Origin: an uncultured Comamonadaceae bacterium
GTDB taxonomy: Bacteria > Pseudomonadota > Gammaproteobacteria > Burkholderiales > Burkholderiaceae
Direction of reading: 5' to 3'
NCBI GenBank assembly: GCA_946482115.1
Contig: CAMLQP010000159.1
Span: 1 to 6,917, forward strand
DNA: 6,917 bases
Shown here: positions 1-6,148 of the stretch, piece by piece
Numbering within the stretch: position 1 is the first letter of the stretch
How the letters are laid out: each line of letters starts with the position of its first letter
The notes under the pieces: generated by a model
Seen by the model: the letters and a program-made list of their open reading frames with translations, nothing else
The model's database searches: none
Told to the model about the DNA's origin: nothing
Position numbers and translations under genes: made by a program

Positions 1-377
1 ATCACCTTGATCTCGAACTGAAAGCCATAGAGCCAGGTGACGCCGATGCCGGTGAGTGTGGGGTGCGGTGCCTCGCCCCAGTGCTCTTGCACCACGGGCC
101 ACGCCACCTCGAAGTTCTGCTCCGGGTTCACCATGAACACGGTCACGTCGATGACGTCCTTGAAGCTGCAGCCTGCGGCTTCGAGGATGCTGTTGAGGTT
201 CTGGAAGGCGAGGCGCACCTGCGTGGGGAGGTCGCTCTCGGGCGAGCCGTCTGGCCGGCTGCCCACCTGGCCTGAGACGAATAGGAAACCGTTGGAGCGG
301 ATGGCGGGCGAGTAGCGGTTCTGCTCGTACAAGGCCTGGCGGCCGGCGGGGAAAACAACGTCGCGTGGGCTGGTCAT
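1..377 (-). CDS. Rid family (YjgF/YER057c/UK114) protein, C-terminus cut by window edge
   Basis: I read 125 codons from the ATG at 377-375 leftward; the frame is still open at the edge. The protein begins MTSPRDVVFPAG and carries Rid-family marks: FLFVSGQVG (about 31-39), the segment AFQNLNSILEAAG (about 57-69), DVIDVTVFMVNPEQNF (about 74-89), and a final strand ending GFQFEIKV (118-125). Rid proteins are usually about 130 residues, so only a few residues are missing. Canonical RidA hydrolyses reactive enamine/imine intermediates and needs an arginine in the segment equivalent to PARSCVEV of E. coli RidA. The aligned segment here is HPTLTGIGV (105-113), with Leu108 at or near that place and no Arg. 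It therefore probably belongs to a non-RidA subgroup whose function is not well defined. The gene is divergent from the LysR gene, which may regulate it. No strong Shine-Dalgarno is seen upstream. Family assignment is firm; activity is unknown. Confidence 0.9.
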   Translation of the reverse strand, partial: MTSPRDVVFPAGRQALYEQNRYSPAIRSNGFLFVSGQVGSRPDGSPESDLPTQVRLAFQNLNSILEAAGCSFKDVIDVTVFMVNPEQNFEVAWPVVQEHWGEAPHPTLTGIGVTWLYGFQFEIKV

Positions 378-507
378 GGATCGGCTTTCTGAAACAATGG
401 TTGGGAAGGTCGGGGAGTCTAGGAACGCCACCCGCGCGCATCAACCCGCCACGGCCACAAACACTTTTTGCGCAATCCGAACAATCACGGAGGCCCTGGG
501 AAACGCG
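378..507. promoter_or_regulatory. Divergent intergenic region between Rid gene and LysR gene
   Basis: These 130 bp separate two divergently oriented genes and must hold the promoter of each. The most AT-rich part (about 452-487) contains an 8-bp perfect palindrome TTGCGCAA at 468-475, a plausible core for a LysR-type binding site. I found no convincing -35/-10 pair on either strand. LysR-type regulators often bind between their own gene and a divergent target, so autoregulation and control of the Rid gene are reasonable inferences. Confidence 0.4.
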
Positions 508-1437
508 ATGGACCGATTCGATGCCATGCAGGCATTCGCGCGCGTGGTCGAGGCCGGCAGCTTCACCAAGGCGGCCGACACACTGCGCCTGAACAAGACC
601 AGCGTGACCCAGCTCATCCAGCAGCTTGAAGCACACCTGCGCGTGAAGCTGCTCCACCGCACCACGCGCAAGGTGCAGGTGACGGCCGACGGCGCGGCCT
701 ACTACGAGCGCGTGGTGCGGCTGCTGGCCGAGCTGGACGACGCCGAGACCAGCCTCTCCAGCGCCAAGACCTCGCCCCGCGGCCGGCTCCGCGTGGACGT
801 GCCCAGCCCGCTCGCGAGCTTCGTGCTGGTGCCCGCGCTGCCGGGCTTCCATGCGATGTACCCCGACATCCAGATCGACATGGGCGTGAGCGACCGCATG
901 GTGGACCTGATCGGCGACAGCGTGGACTGCGTGATCCGCGGAGGCGACATCACCGACCCGTCGCTGGTCGCGCGCCGGGTGGGCGAACTGCAGATCGGCG
1001 CCTACGCCGCGCCCGCATATCTGCAGCGCCACGGCACGCCGGAACACCCCCAGGACCTGGAGAACTCGCACCACCGCGTCGTGGGGTTCATGAACATGCG
1101 CAGCGGCCGCGTGCCGCCCTACACCCTGCAGCGCGGGGACGACGAACGCATCACCGTGCAGGGCCGCCATGTGCTGGCGCTGGACGACGGCAACGCCTAT
1201 CTGGCGGCGGGCCTGGCCGGACTGGGGGTCCTGCCGCTGCCCACCTACATGGCCGATGAGCACGCGGCCCGCGGTGAGCTGGTGCCTGTGTTCAAGGGCT
1301 GGCGCTTTGACCCGATGCCGCTGTACCTGGCGTACCCGCCGAACCGGTACGTGAGCGCGAAGCTGCGCGTGTTTGTGGACTGGGTGGTGGACGTGGTGGG
1401 CGAGAAGGCGCCGGTGGGCGTGCGGCGCAGGGTCTGA
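508..1437 (+). CDS. LysR-type transcriptional regulator, CrgA/AaeR-like subgroup
   Basis: A 309-residue protein of normal LysR length. Residues 1-60 form the winged helix-turn-helix: MDRFDAMQAFARVVEAGSFT is the classic start, followed by KAADTLRLNKTSVTQLIQQLE (21-41) as the HTH and LLHRTTRKVQVT (48-59) as the wing. A linker helix spans about 60-88. The effector-binding domain follows, beginning GRLRVDVPSPLASFVLVPALP, with CVIRGGDITDPSLVARRVG typical of the CrgA-like group. The frame is open upstream to an ATG at 376, but I chose 508 because the family begins MDRF/MDKF and the extra 44 residues look like translated intergenic DNA. GGAG at 489-492 is somewhat far upstream to be the ribosome binding site. 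The gene is divergent from the Rid gene and convergent with the dioxygenase, with 24 bp between stop codons. Either neighbour could be its target. The effector is unknown. Confidence 0.93.
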   Translation: MDRFDAMQAFARVVEAGSFTKAADTLRLNKTSVTQLIQQLEAHLRVKLLHRTTRKVQVTADGAAYYERVVRLLAELDDAETSLSSAKTSPRGRLRVDVPSPLASFVLVPALPGFHAMYPDIQIDMGVSDRMVDLIGDSVDCVIRGGDITDPSLVARRVGELQIGAYAAPAYLQRHGTPEHPQDLENSHHRVVGFMNMRSGRVPPYTLQRGDDERITVQGRHVLALDDGNAYLAAGLAGLGVLPLPTYMADEHAARGELVPVFKGWRFDPMPLYLAYPPNRYVSAKLRVFVDWVVDVVGEKAPVGVRRRV

Positions 1438-1465
1438 CGCCCACCGTGTGCAGCGCCCGCGTCAG
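1434..1465. repeat. Inverted repeat across the convergent gene ends
   Basis: CTGACGC at 1434-1440 and GCGTCAG at 1459-1465 form a perfect 7-bp inverted repeat with an 18-nt loop. Each arm contains a stop codon: TGA of the LysR gene on the plus strand, TGA of the dioxygenase gene on the minus strand. It could be a weak bidirectional terminator stem, but there is no T-run on either side and the loop is long, so the terminator role is only a possibility. Confidence 0.35.
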
Positions 1466-2277
1466 CCCGCCGCCACCGCCCCGAACCGGAAACTCGACGC
1501 CGCCACCACCCCCATGAACAAATCCTCGTGGTAGACGCAGGCGCCGGCTTCGTCGTGCGCCGCGCCCACCGCCACCATCAGCGGGATCAGGTGGTCTTCG
1601 CGCGCATGCGCGATGCGGGCCGACGGCGCTTGCTCCCACTGCAGCAGCTGCGCCTCGCGCTCGTCGGGTGTGGACGCGGTCAGCGTCTGCTGCAGCCAGG
1701 CGTCGAACTGCTGGGACGGCACGGTGCCGGCGGCATTGAGCAGGCGCAGGTTGTGGTAGCTCAGGCCGCTGCCGATGATGAGCACGCCTTCGTCGCGCAG
1801 CGGCGCCAGCAGGCGGCCGGCGGCGATGTGGGCGGCCGGGTCGAAGCTTTGCAGCACCGAGAGCTGCACCACCGGAATCTGTGCCTCGGGGTAGGCGGCC
1901 TGCAGGGCGGAGAAGGTGCCGTGGTCGAAGCCGCGTTCGGGGTCCAGGCGGGCCGCCACGCCGCCGGCCTGCAACAGCTCCAGCGCATGCTGGGCGAGCT
2001 CCGGCGAGCCGGGGGCGCGGTAGTGGACCTGGTAGGTGTGGGGCGGGAAGCCGTAGTAGTCGTAGAGCATGCCCGGCTGGGGCGAGGACGACAGCGTGAA
2101 GTCGGGCGTCTCCCAGTGCGCGGTGACCATCAGGATCGCGCGCACCTGGCCCTGGTGGGCTTGGGCCATGGCCTGCAGCGAGGCTTCGAGCCGGTCGTAG
2201 CGGCCGCCGGTCTGCTCGCGCATCCAGGGCCAGGGGCCGCCGCCGTGCGAGACGTAGTAGGTGGGCAGACGGGACAT
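1462..2277 (-). CDS. Class III extradiol ring-cleavage dioxygenase, LigB/DODA (YgiD-like) family
   Basis: A 271-residue protein of the single-subunit LigB superfamily that includes plant DOPA 4,5-dioxygenase and E. coli YgiD. These metal-dependent enzymes open catechol rings with O2. Family motifs appear in order: YYVSHGGGPWPW (His11), VTAHWE (His54), GFDHGTFSAL (His119), IIGSGLSYHN (His175) and AREDHLIPLMVAVGAA (His229). By family precedent His11, His54 and His229 are the likely metal ligands and His119 and His175 lie near the substrate; I infer these roles by motif position. No signal peptide is seen, so it is cytoplasmic. The start is supported by AAGGAG at 2285-2290, seven bases upstream. 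It follows the sulfatase in the same direction after 76 bp and converges on the LysR gene, so it may end the Bug-sulfatase operon or be a separate unit. The substrate cannot be told from sequence; many homologues are annotated as 4,5-DOPA dioxygenase without proof. Confidence 0.9.
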   Translation of the reverse strand: MSRLPTYYVSHGGGPWPWMREQTGGRYDRLEASLQAMAQAHQGQVRAILMVTAHWETPDFTLSSSPQPGMLYDYYGFPPHTYQVHYRAPGSPELAQHALELLQAGGVAARLDPERGFDHGTFSALQAAYPEAQIPVVQLSVLQSFDPAAHIAAGRLLAPLRDEGVLIIGSGLSYHNLRLLNAAGTVPSQQFDAWLQQTLTASTPDEREAQLLQWEQAPSARIAHAREDHLIPLMVAVGAAHDEAGACVYHEDLFMGVVAASSFRFGAVAAG

Positions 2278-2284
2278 GGTGCAG

Positions 2285-2290
2285 CTCCTT
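2285..2290 (-). promoter_or_regulatory. Ribosome binding site of the dioxygenase gene
   Basis: AAGGAG on the minus strand, seven bases before the ATG at 2277-2275. It is the strongest Shine-Dalgarno in the window and fixes the start. The other genes of the leftward block have weaker sites, which fits efficient independent initiation of this gene. Confidence 0.7.
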
Positions 2291-2353
2291 GTGTCGGGGG
2301 CCGATCCAGCCGTCGGCCAGCACCGATGCTACCGGGCCGTGGCCGGCAACGCT

Positions 2354-3679
2354 TCAGCGCTGCGGCATGTCCTTGGCGCCGTAGCCCAGGCTGACCGTGG
2401 CGTCGACCGGGATCGGTGGCAGGCTGGCGTCCCAGTCCAGCCAGCGCTGGCGCATGTGTGCCAGGCGCTGCGGTTCCAGCGGCGCGCGGTTGGCGCGCTC
2501 GCGCGCGTCGGCGGCGATGTTGAACAGGTACTCGTGGCCGTCCACCATCAGGTACTTCCAGTCGCCCTCGCGCAGCGCGCGCTGGCCGCGGTGGTTCATG
2601 CGCCAGGCCATGGGCCGCTCGAAGCGGTGCGCCGGGTCGTGCAGCAGCGCGGCCAGCGACACGCCGTCCAATGGGTAGTCCGGGTGCGGCTGGCCGCCAC
2701 CGAGTTCGAGCATGGTGGCCGACCAGTCCATGGTCAGGCAGTGTTGTCCGCTCACCGATCCGGGCGGGATCACGGCGGGCCAGTGCGCGATCCAGGGCAC
2801 GCGGATGCCGCCTTCGGTCAGGTCCATCTTGCCGCCCACCAGCGGCCAGTTGTCGGAAAAGCGCTCGCCGCCGTTGTCGCTGGTGAAGACGATCAGCGTG
2901 TCCTCCAGCAGGCCTTCCTCGCGCAGCGCGGCCACCAGCCAGCCGATGCCTTCGTCCATGTGGTGGATCATGCGGCGGTAGGCCTCGACGCTGCCGCCGT
3001 GCAGGTGGAACAGGTTCTTCGCCACCTCGGGCGCCACGTGCGCGTCGTCGCGCGTCTCCCAGGGCCAGTGCGGCGCGGTGTAGTGCAGGCTCAGGAAAAA
3101 CGGTGTGCCGGCGCGGGCCTCGGCGGCGCGCGCCTTCACATGCTCCACCGCCTTGTTCGAGAACACGTCGGTCAGGTAGCCGACCTCCTTGTGGGTGTCG
3201 TCGTTGATGTACAGGTCGTGGTCGCCATTCGACGAGCAGTGGGTGAAGTAGTCCACACCACCGGCCATGATGCCGAAGAACTCCTCGTAGCCCGAGCGCA
3301 GCGGGCCGAAGTGCGGCGGGTAGCCCAGGTGCCACTTGCCGATGAGGGCAGTGCGGTAGCCCGCGTCCTTCAGCAGCGAGGGCAGGGTGGGGATCTCGGG
3401 CGGCAGGCCCAGGGTGCTGCTGCCTTTGCTGCGGCTGTTGATGGGCTCTTCCATCGCGCCGCGCAGGCGGTACTGCCAGCGCATGGTGGCCATGGCAAAG
3501 CGGGTGGGCGAACACACCGGCGAGTTGCTGTAGCCCTCGGTCAGGCGCAGGCCACCGGCCGCGAGCGCGTCGATGTTCGGCGACACCGCGCCGAAGCCGG
3601 CGGGCCGGCCGCCGTAGCAGCCGAGGTCGGCGTAGCCCAGGTCGTCGCTGACGATGTAGATGATGTTGGGGCGGGTCAT
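2354..3679 (-). CDS. Type I (formylglycine-dependent) sulfatase, predicted cytoplasmic
   Basis: A 441-residue alkaline-phosphatase-superfamily sulfatase, which hydrolyses sulfate monoesters. Visible active-site parts: metal-binding Asp12-Asp13 in NIIYIVSDDLGYADLGCYGG; the modification site C56-S-P-T-R60, where Cys56 would become formylglycine; GKWHLG (Lys115, His117); HYTAPHWPW (His204); TSDNGGE (Asp268, Asn269, metal ligands); and GGKMDLTEGGIRVPW (Lys284). Length is normal for the compact bacterial group. The sulfatase fold starts at residue 4, so there is no signal peptide and the enzyme should be cytoplasmic, unlike many secreted bacterial sulfatases. The usual TGR after CxPxR is TMR here (65-67), an odd Gly-to-Met change that may be a subgroup trait or may affect recognition by the maturase. 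The start lies 15 bp after the upstream Bug gene, so the two are very likely co-transcribed. Substrate unknown; aryl sulfate is a guess from context. No maturase gene is in the window. Confidence 0.93.
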   Translation of the reverse strand: MTRPNIIYIVSDDLGYADLGCYGGRPAGFGAVSPNIDALAAGGLRLTEGYSNSPVCSPTRFAMATMRWQYRLRGAMEEPINSRSKGSSTLGLPPEIPTLPSLLKDAGYRTALIGKWHLGYPPHFGPLRSGYEEFFGIMAGGVDYFTHCSSNGDHDLYINDDTHKEVGYLTDVFSNKAVEHVKARAAEARAGTPFFLSLHYTAPHWPWETRDDAHVAPEVAKNLFHLHGGSVEAYRRMIHHMDEGIGWLVAALREEGLLEDTLIVFTSDNGGERFSDNWPLVGGKMDLTEGGIRVPWIAHWPAVIPPGSVSGQHCLTMDWSATMLELGGGQPHPDYPLDGVSLAALLHDPAHRFERPMAWRMNHRGQRALREGDWKYLMVDGHEYLFNIAADARERANRAPLEPQRLAHMRQRWLDWDASLPPIPVDATVSLGYGAKDMPQR

Positions 3680-3694
3680 GGTGCGGTGTTCAGG

Positions 3695-4666
3695 TCAGTC
3701 GACGGTGAGCTTGATGCGCCGCACCACCTCGCCCCACTTCTTGGAATTGGCCTCGATCGACCGCGCGGCCTCGGCTTCGGTGCTGGCCACCACGACCTGG
3801 TCGTTGGCCTTGAGCTTTTCGACCACTTCCGGGGATTTGAGCGCCTCGACGAAGGCCTGGCGGAAGCGGGTGACGATGGCCTCGGGCGTTCCCTTGGGGG
3901 CGAGCAGCGCGAGGCCGAAATCCGCCTGGTAGCCCTTGACGCCCGCTTCATCCAGGGTGGGGACATCGGGCAGCACGGGCGAACGCTTGGTGCCGGACAC
4001 GGCCAGCGCCAGCAGCCTGCCGCTGACCACGTGGGGCAGCACGGTGGGCCCCGCCAGCAAGCCGCAATCCACCTGGCCGCCCAGCACGTCCTGCATGGCC
4101 GGCGCCGGCCCCTTGTAGGGCACGTGCGACATGTCGAAGCCGGCCATGGTCTGCAGCAGCTCCATCGACAGGTGCCCCGGCACACCGGCCCCACCCGACG
4201 CGTAGGACATCTTGGTGGTCTTGGCTTTGGCCGCCAGCTCCTGCAGCGTCTTGACGCCCAATTTCGGATGGCACACCAGGGTGGAGCTGAACGTCGTGGC
4301 CATGCTCACCGCCACGAAGTCCTCGGCCTTGAAGCCGGTCTGCTTGTACACGTGCGGGTTGACGGTGAGGACCGTGTCCGGGGTCCACAGCCATGTGTAG
4401 CCGTCCGGTGCCGCACGGGCCACCATCGTGGCGCCGATGTTTCCGCCCGCGCCGGGTTTGTTGTCGACCACGACGGGTTGCTTGAGGCTGGCGAGCAGCT
4501 TGTCCGTCAGCACCCGGATGACCATGTCACTGGGGCCGCCGGGTGGGAACGGCAGGACCACCCGGATGGGCTTGTCCGGCCAGGTGGACTGGGCCAGCGC
4601 CGGGGAGAGGGTGGCGGCGCCCAGCGCCGCAGCGGCGAGGGCACGGAAAAGAAGCGAGCGGGTCAT
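3695..4666 (-). CDS. Bug/TctC-family periplasmic solute-binding protein (first of two)
   Basis: A 323-residue tripartite tricarboxylate receptor protein (Pfam TctC), the usual length for the family. A Sec signal peptide is clear: MTRSLLFR, then an alanine/leucine-rich core, then SPALA with predicted cleavage after Ala25. The mature part begins WPDKPIRVVLPFPPGGPSD (29-47), the conserved first binding loop. VVVDNKPGAGGNIGA (65-79), NPHVYK, HVPYKGPAPAMQDVLGGQVD and VLPDVPTLDEAG are further family signatures. Bug proteins bind small carboxylates, amino acids or related acids in the periplasm, and some hand them to TctAB permeases; others act as orphan sensors. No TctA or TctB is present here. A modest ribosome binding site AAAGAG (4675-4680) precedes the start. 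It sits between the DUF3237 gene (36 bp upstream) and the sulfatase (15 bp downstream). The ligand is unknown. Confidence 0.95.
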   Translation of the reverse strand: MTRSLLFRALAAAALGAATLSPALAQSTWPDKPIRVVLPFPPGGPSDMVIRVLTDKLLASLKQPVVVDNKPGAGGNIGATMVARAAPDGYTWLWTPDTVLTVNPHVYKQTGFKAEDFVAVSMATTFSSTLVCHPKLGVKTLQELAAKAKTTKMSYASGGAGVPGHLSMELLQTMAGFDMSHVPYKGPAPAMQDVLGGQVDCGLLAGPTVLPHVVSGRLLALAVSGTKRSPVLPDVPTLDEAGVKGYQADFGLALLAPKGTPEAIVTRFRQAFVEALKSPEVVEKLKANDQVVVASTEAEAARSIEANSKKWGEVVRRIKLTVD

Positions 4667-4698
4667 GGCGGGATCTCTTTCAGAAGAAGCGAGCGGGT
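4649..4698 (-). repeat. 15-bp direct repeat flanking the first codons of a Bug gene
   Basis: On the minus strand ACCCGCTCGCTTCTT occurs twice, at 4698-4684 and at 4663-4649, 35 bp apart. The downstream copy is codons 2-6 (TRSLL) of the Bug gene at 3695-4666. The upstream copy lies in the short gap after the DUF3237 stop codon, before the ribosome binding site. Bases on either side of the copies do not match, so this is a short exact duplication rather than a longer tandem repeat. The 35-bp offset is not a multiple of three, so the upstream copy is not an in-frame extension. Confidence 0.85.
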
Positions 4699-4702
4699 GC
4701 GT

Positions 4703-5170
4703 TCAGCACACCTTGTAAAAACTCAGGTGCACGGCGTCGGGCTGGCGCAGGCCGGTCCCGACGAACTGGTGTGCGGCCAGCCAGGCCCAGTCGGGCGAGG
4801 TGGGTTCGAAACGGGGCTGGCAGCGGAAGTACACGCGGCTGGGGTCCACCGCCACGCCGGCCCGGATGCGGGCGGAGTCTTCGGCGGAGGCCACGCGCAA
4901 GGCCGTGTTCTGCACAAACACCCGCGAACCATCGTCGAGTTCCAGCACGTAGCGGGCGTCCAGCTGGGCCTGGGTGCCGTCGCCCACGATGAGCTGAAAA
5001 TCAGCGCCCCCCGGCAGCACCCGGCCGTTCAGGGCGGCACCGGTCACCGTGCCGCCGGTGATGGGAATGAGCCGCCGGAACCCGGCCGGTGTGGGCCCCA
5101 CTTCGACGGGGGCTGCGATGGTCACGGCCACATCGCACAGATGTTCAAGGGTCGGTGCAGACAGTCGCAT
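4703..5170 (-). CDS. DUF3237 domain protein of unknown function
   Basis: A 155-residue protein matching the single-domain DUF3237 (UPF0311) pattern from end to end. Recognisable parts are VEVGPTPAGFRRLIPITGGTVTG (about 22-44), GRVLPGGADFQLIVGDGTQAQLDARYVLELDDGS (about 49-82), YFRCQPRFE (114-122) and WAWLAAHQFVGTG (128-140). There is no signal peptide or membrane segment, so it should be cytoplasmic. Members are small beta-rich proteins; I know of no established reaction. From memory they often occur near Bug receptors and aromatic or organic-acid catabolic genes. It lies 6 bp after one Bug gene and 36 bp before another, so it is almost certainly co-transcribed with them. A role in handling the substrate bound by the receptors is only inference. 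Confidence 0.88.
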   Translation of the reverse strand: MRLSAPTLEHLCDVAVTIAAPVEVGPTPAGFRRLIPITGGTVTGAALNGRVLPGGADFQLIVGDGTQAQLDARYVLELDDGSRVFVQNTALRVASAEDSARIRAGVAVDPSRVYFRCQPRFEPTSPDWAWLAAHQFVGTGLRQPDAVHLSFYKVC

Positions 5171-5176
5171 GGTGGC

Positions 5177-6148
5177 TCAGTCCAGTTGCACGCCGGTGGC
5201 CTTGATCGGGCCTTCCCAGCGCTTGAGGTCGGCGGCCTGCGCGGCGGCCAGTTCGGCCGGGGTCGAGCCCACCGGCTCGTAACCCTGTTCGACCAGTTTG
5301 GCGCGCAGCGAGGGTGTGCGCACCGCCTTGGCCACGGCGGCGCTGATCGTGTCGCGCACCTCGGGCTTGAGCCCGGCCGGGCCGTACATCGCGAACCAGG
5401 CGGTGGCCACCATGTCCACGCCCTGTTCCTTGAGCGTTGGCACCTCGGGCACCTGCGGGTCGCGCTGGGCGCCGGTCACGGCGATGATGCGCACCTTGCC
5501 CGCGCGGTGCAGCTCGGCGGTTTCGGTGACGACGTCGAACTTGTAGTGGATGTGGCCGCCCAGCAGGGCGGTGTTGGCCGGGCCGCCGCCCTGGAAGGGC
5601 ACGTGGGTCAGCTCGGCGCCGGCCCGCTGGCCGAACAGCACGCCCATGAAGTGCGGCAGCGAACCGGCGCCGGGCGTGCCGTAGGTGGCGCTGCCGGGTG
5701 CTGCCTTGGCTTTGGCCAGCATCTCGGCCACGCTCTTGGCGCCCGCGGCCGGACCGGCCACCACGCTGAACTGGAAGTGCGCGATCTGCGAGATGGGCGT
5801 GAAGTCGGCCACTGCGTCGTAGTCGAGCTTCTTGTAGACGTGCGGGAACAGCACCATCGGCCCGCTGGACAGCAGAACCACGGTCTGGCCGTCGGCCGGG
5901 GCCCGCTTGACCAGCGAGAGCGCGATGCGGCCCGCCGCGCCGGGCTTGTTTTCCACGATCACCGACGAGAAGTCGTTCTTCAGGCCCTCGGCCATCAGAC
6001 GTGCGAGCAGGTCGGCCGAGCCGCCAGGCGGAAAACCCACCACGATTTTCAAAGGCGGTTTGTCCTGTGCCAGCGTGGGCAGGGGCAGGGGCAGGGCGCC
6101 GAGGGCGGCGAGCGCTGCGGCGGCACCCAGCAGGTGGCGTTTGTTCAT
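5177..6148 (-). CDS. Bug/TctC-family periplasmic solute-binding protein (second), first gene of the leftward operon
   Basis: A 323-residue TctC-family receptor. The signal peptide starts MNKRHLLG, has an Ala/Leu core with an unusual LPLPLP run, and ends TLA with predicted cleavage after Ala27. The mature protein begins PPLKIVVGFPPGGSAD (31-46), then VIVENKPGAAGRIA (63-76), FPHVYKKLDYDAVADFTPISQ, HVPFQGGGPANTALLGGHIHYKFD and VPEVPTLKEQGVDM, all family landmarks. It is clearly paralogous to, but diverged from, the Bug protein at 3695-4666 and has different residues in the binding loops (PPGGSAD against PPGGPSD), so the two may bind different ligands. The start is supported by GGAGA at 6155-6159, six bases upstream. 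It is divergent from the MarR gene, whose product probably regulates it. No TctAB partner is present. Confidence 0.95.
   Translation of the reverse strand: MNKRHLLGAAAALAALGALPLPLPTLAQDKPPLKIVVGFPPGGSADLLARLMAEGLKNDFSSVIVENKPGAAGRIALSLVKRAPADGQTVVLLSSGPMVLFPHVYKKLDYDAVADFTPISQIAHFQFSVVAGPAAGAKSVAEMLAKAKAAPGSATYGTPGAGSLPHFMGVLFGQRAGAELTHVPFQGGGPANTALLGGHIHYKFDVVTETAELHRAGKVRIIAVTGAQRDPQVPEVPTLKEQGVDMVATAWFAMYGPAGLKPEVRDTISAAVAKAVRTPSLRAKLVEQGYEPVGSTPAELAAAQAADLKRWEGPIKATGVQLD
6077..6096 (-). repeat. GGGGCA hexanucleotide tandem repeat in a signal-peptide region
   Basis: On the plus strand two exact GGGGCA units (6082-6093) are flanked by partial units (GGGCA before, GGG after), giving a little over three copies. 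On the coding strand it encodes the LPLPLP stretch of the Bug signal peptide (residues 19-24). Because the unit is six bases, gain or loss of a copy would add or remove one Leu-Pro pair without a frameshift. Confidence 0.6.

Noticed and set aside
376..507. Longer N-terminus for the LysR regulator starting at the ATG at 376
   Set aside because: It would use up the whole divergent promoter region and add 44 residues not found in LysR proteins; the family start MDRFDAMQAF is at 508. Both strands show ATG here merely because CATG is self-complementary.
1292..2323. A 343-codon minus-strand frame across the dioxygenase and the end of the LysR gene
   Set aside because: Arg/Pro/Ala-rich shadow of the dioxygenase in another frame; it also runs antisense into LysR coding sequence.
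2278..2353. Possible terminator between the sulfatase and dioxygenase genes (CCGGGCC / GGCCGG near 2333-2347)
   Set aside because: The pairing is short, self-overlapping with a two-base loop and has no T-run, so I cannot support a terminator that would separate the two genes.
2130..3515. A 461-codon minus-strand frame overlapping the sulfatase and dioxygenase
   Set aside because: It is a frame-shifted reading of both genes, rich in Arg/Ala/Pro and with no family motif, while the other frame gives clean sulfatase and dioxygenase proteins.
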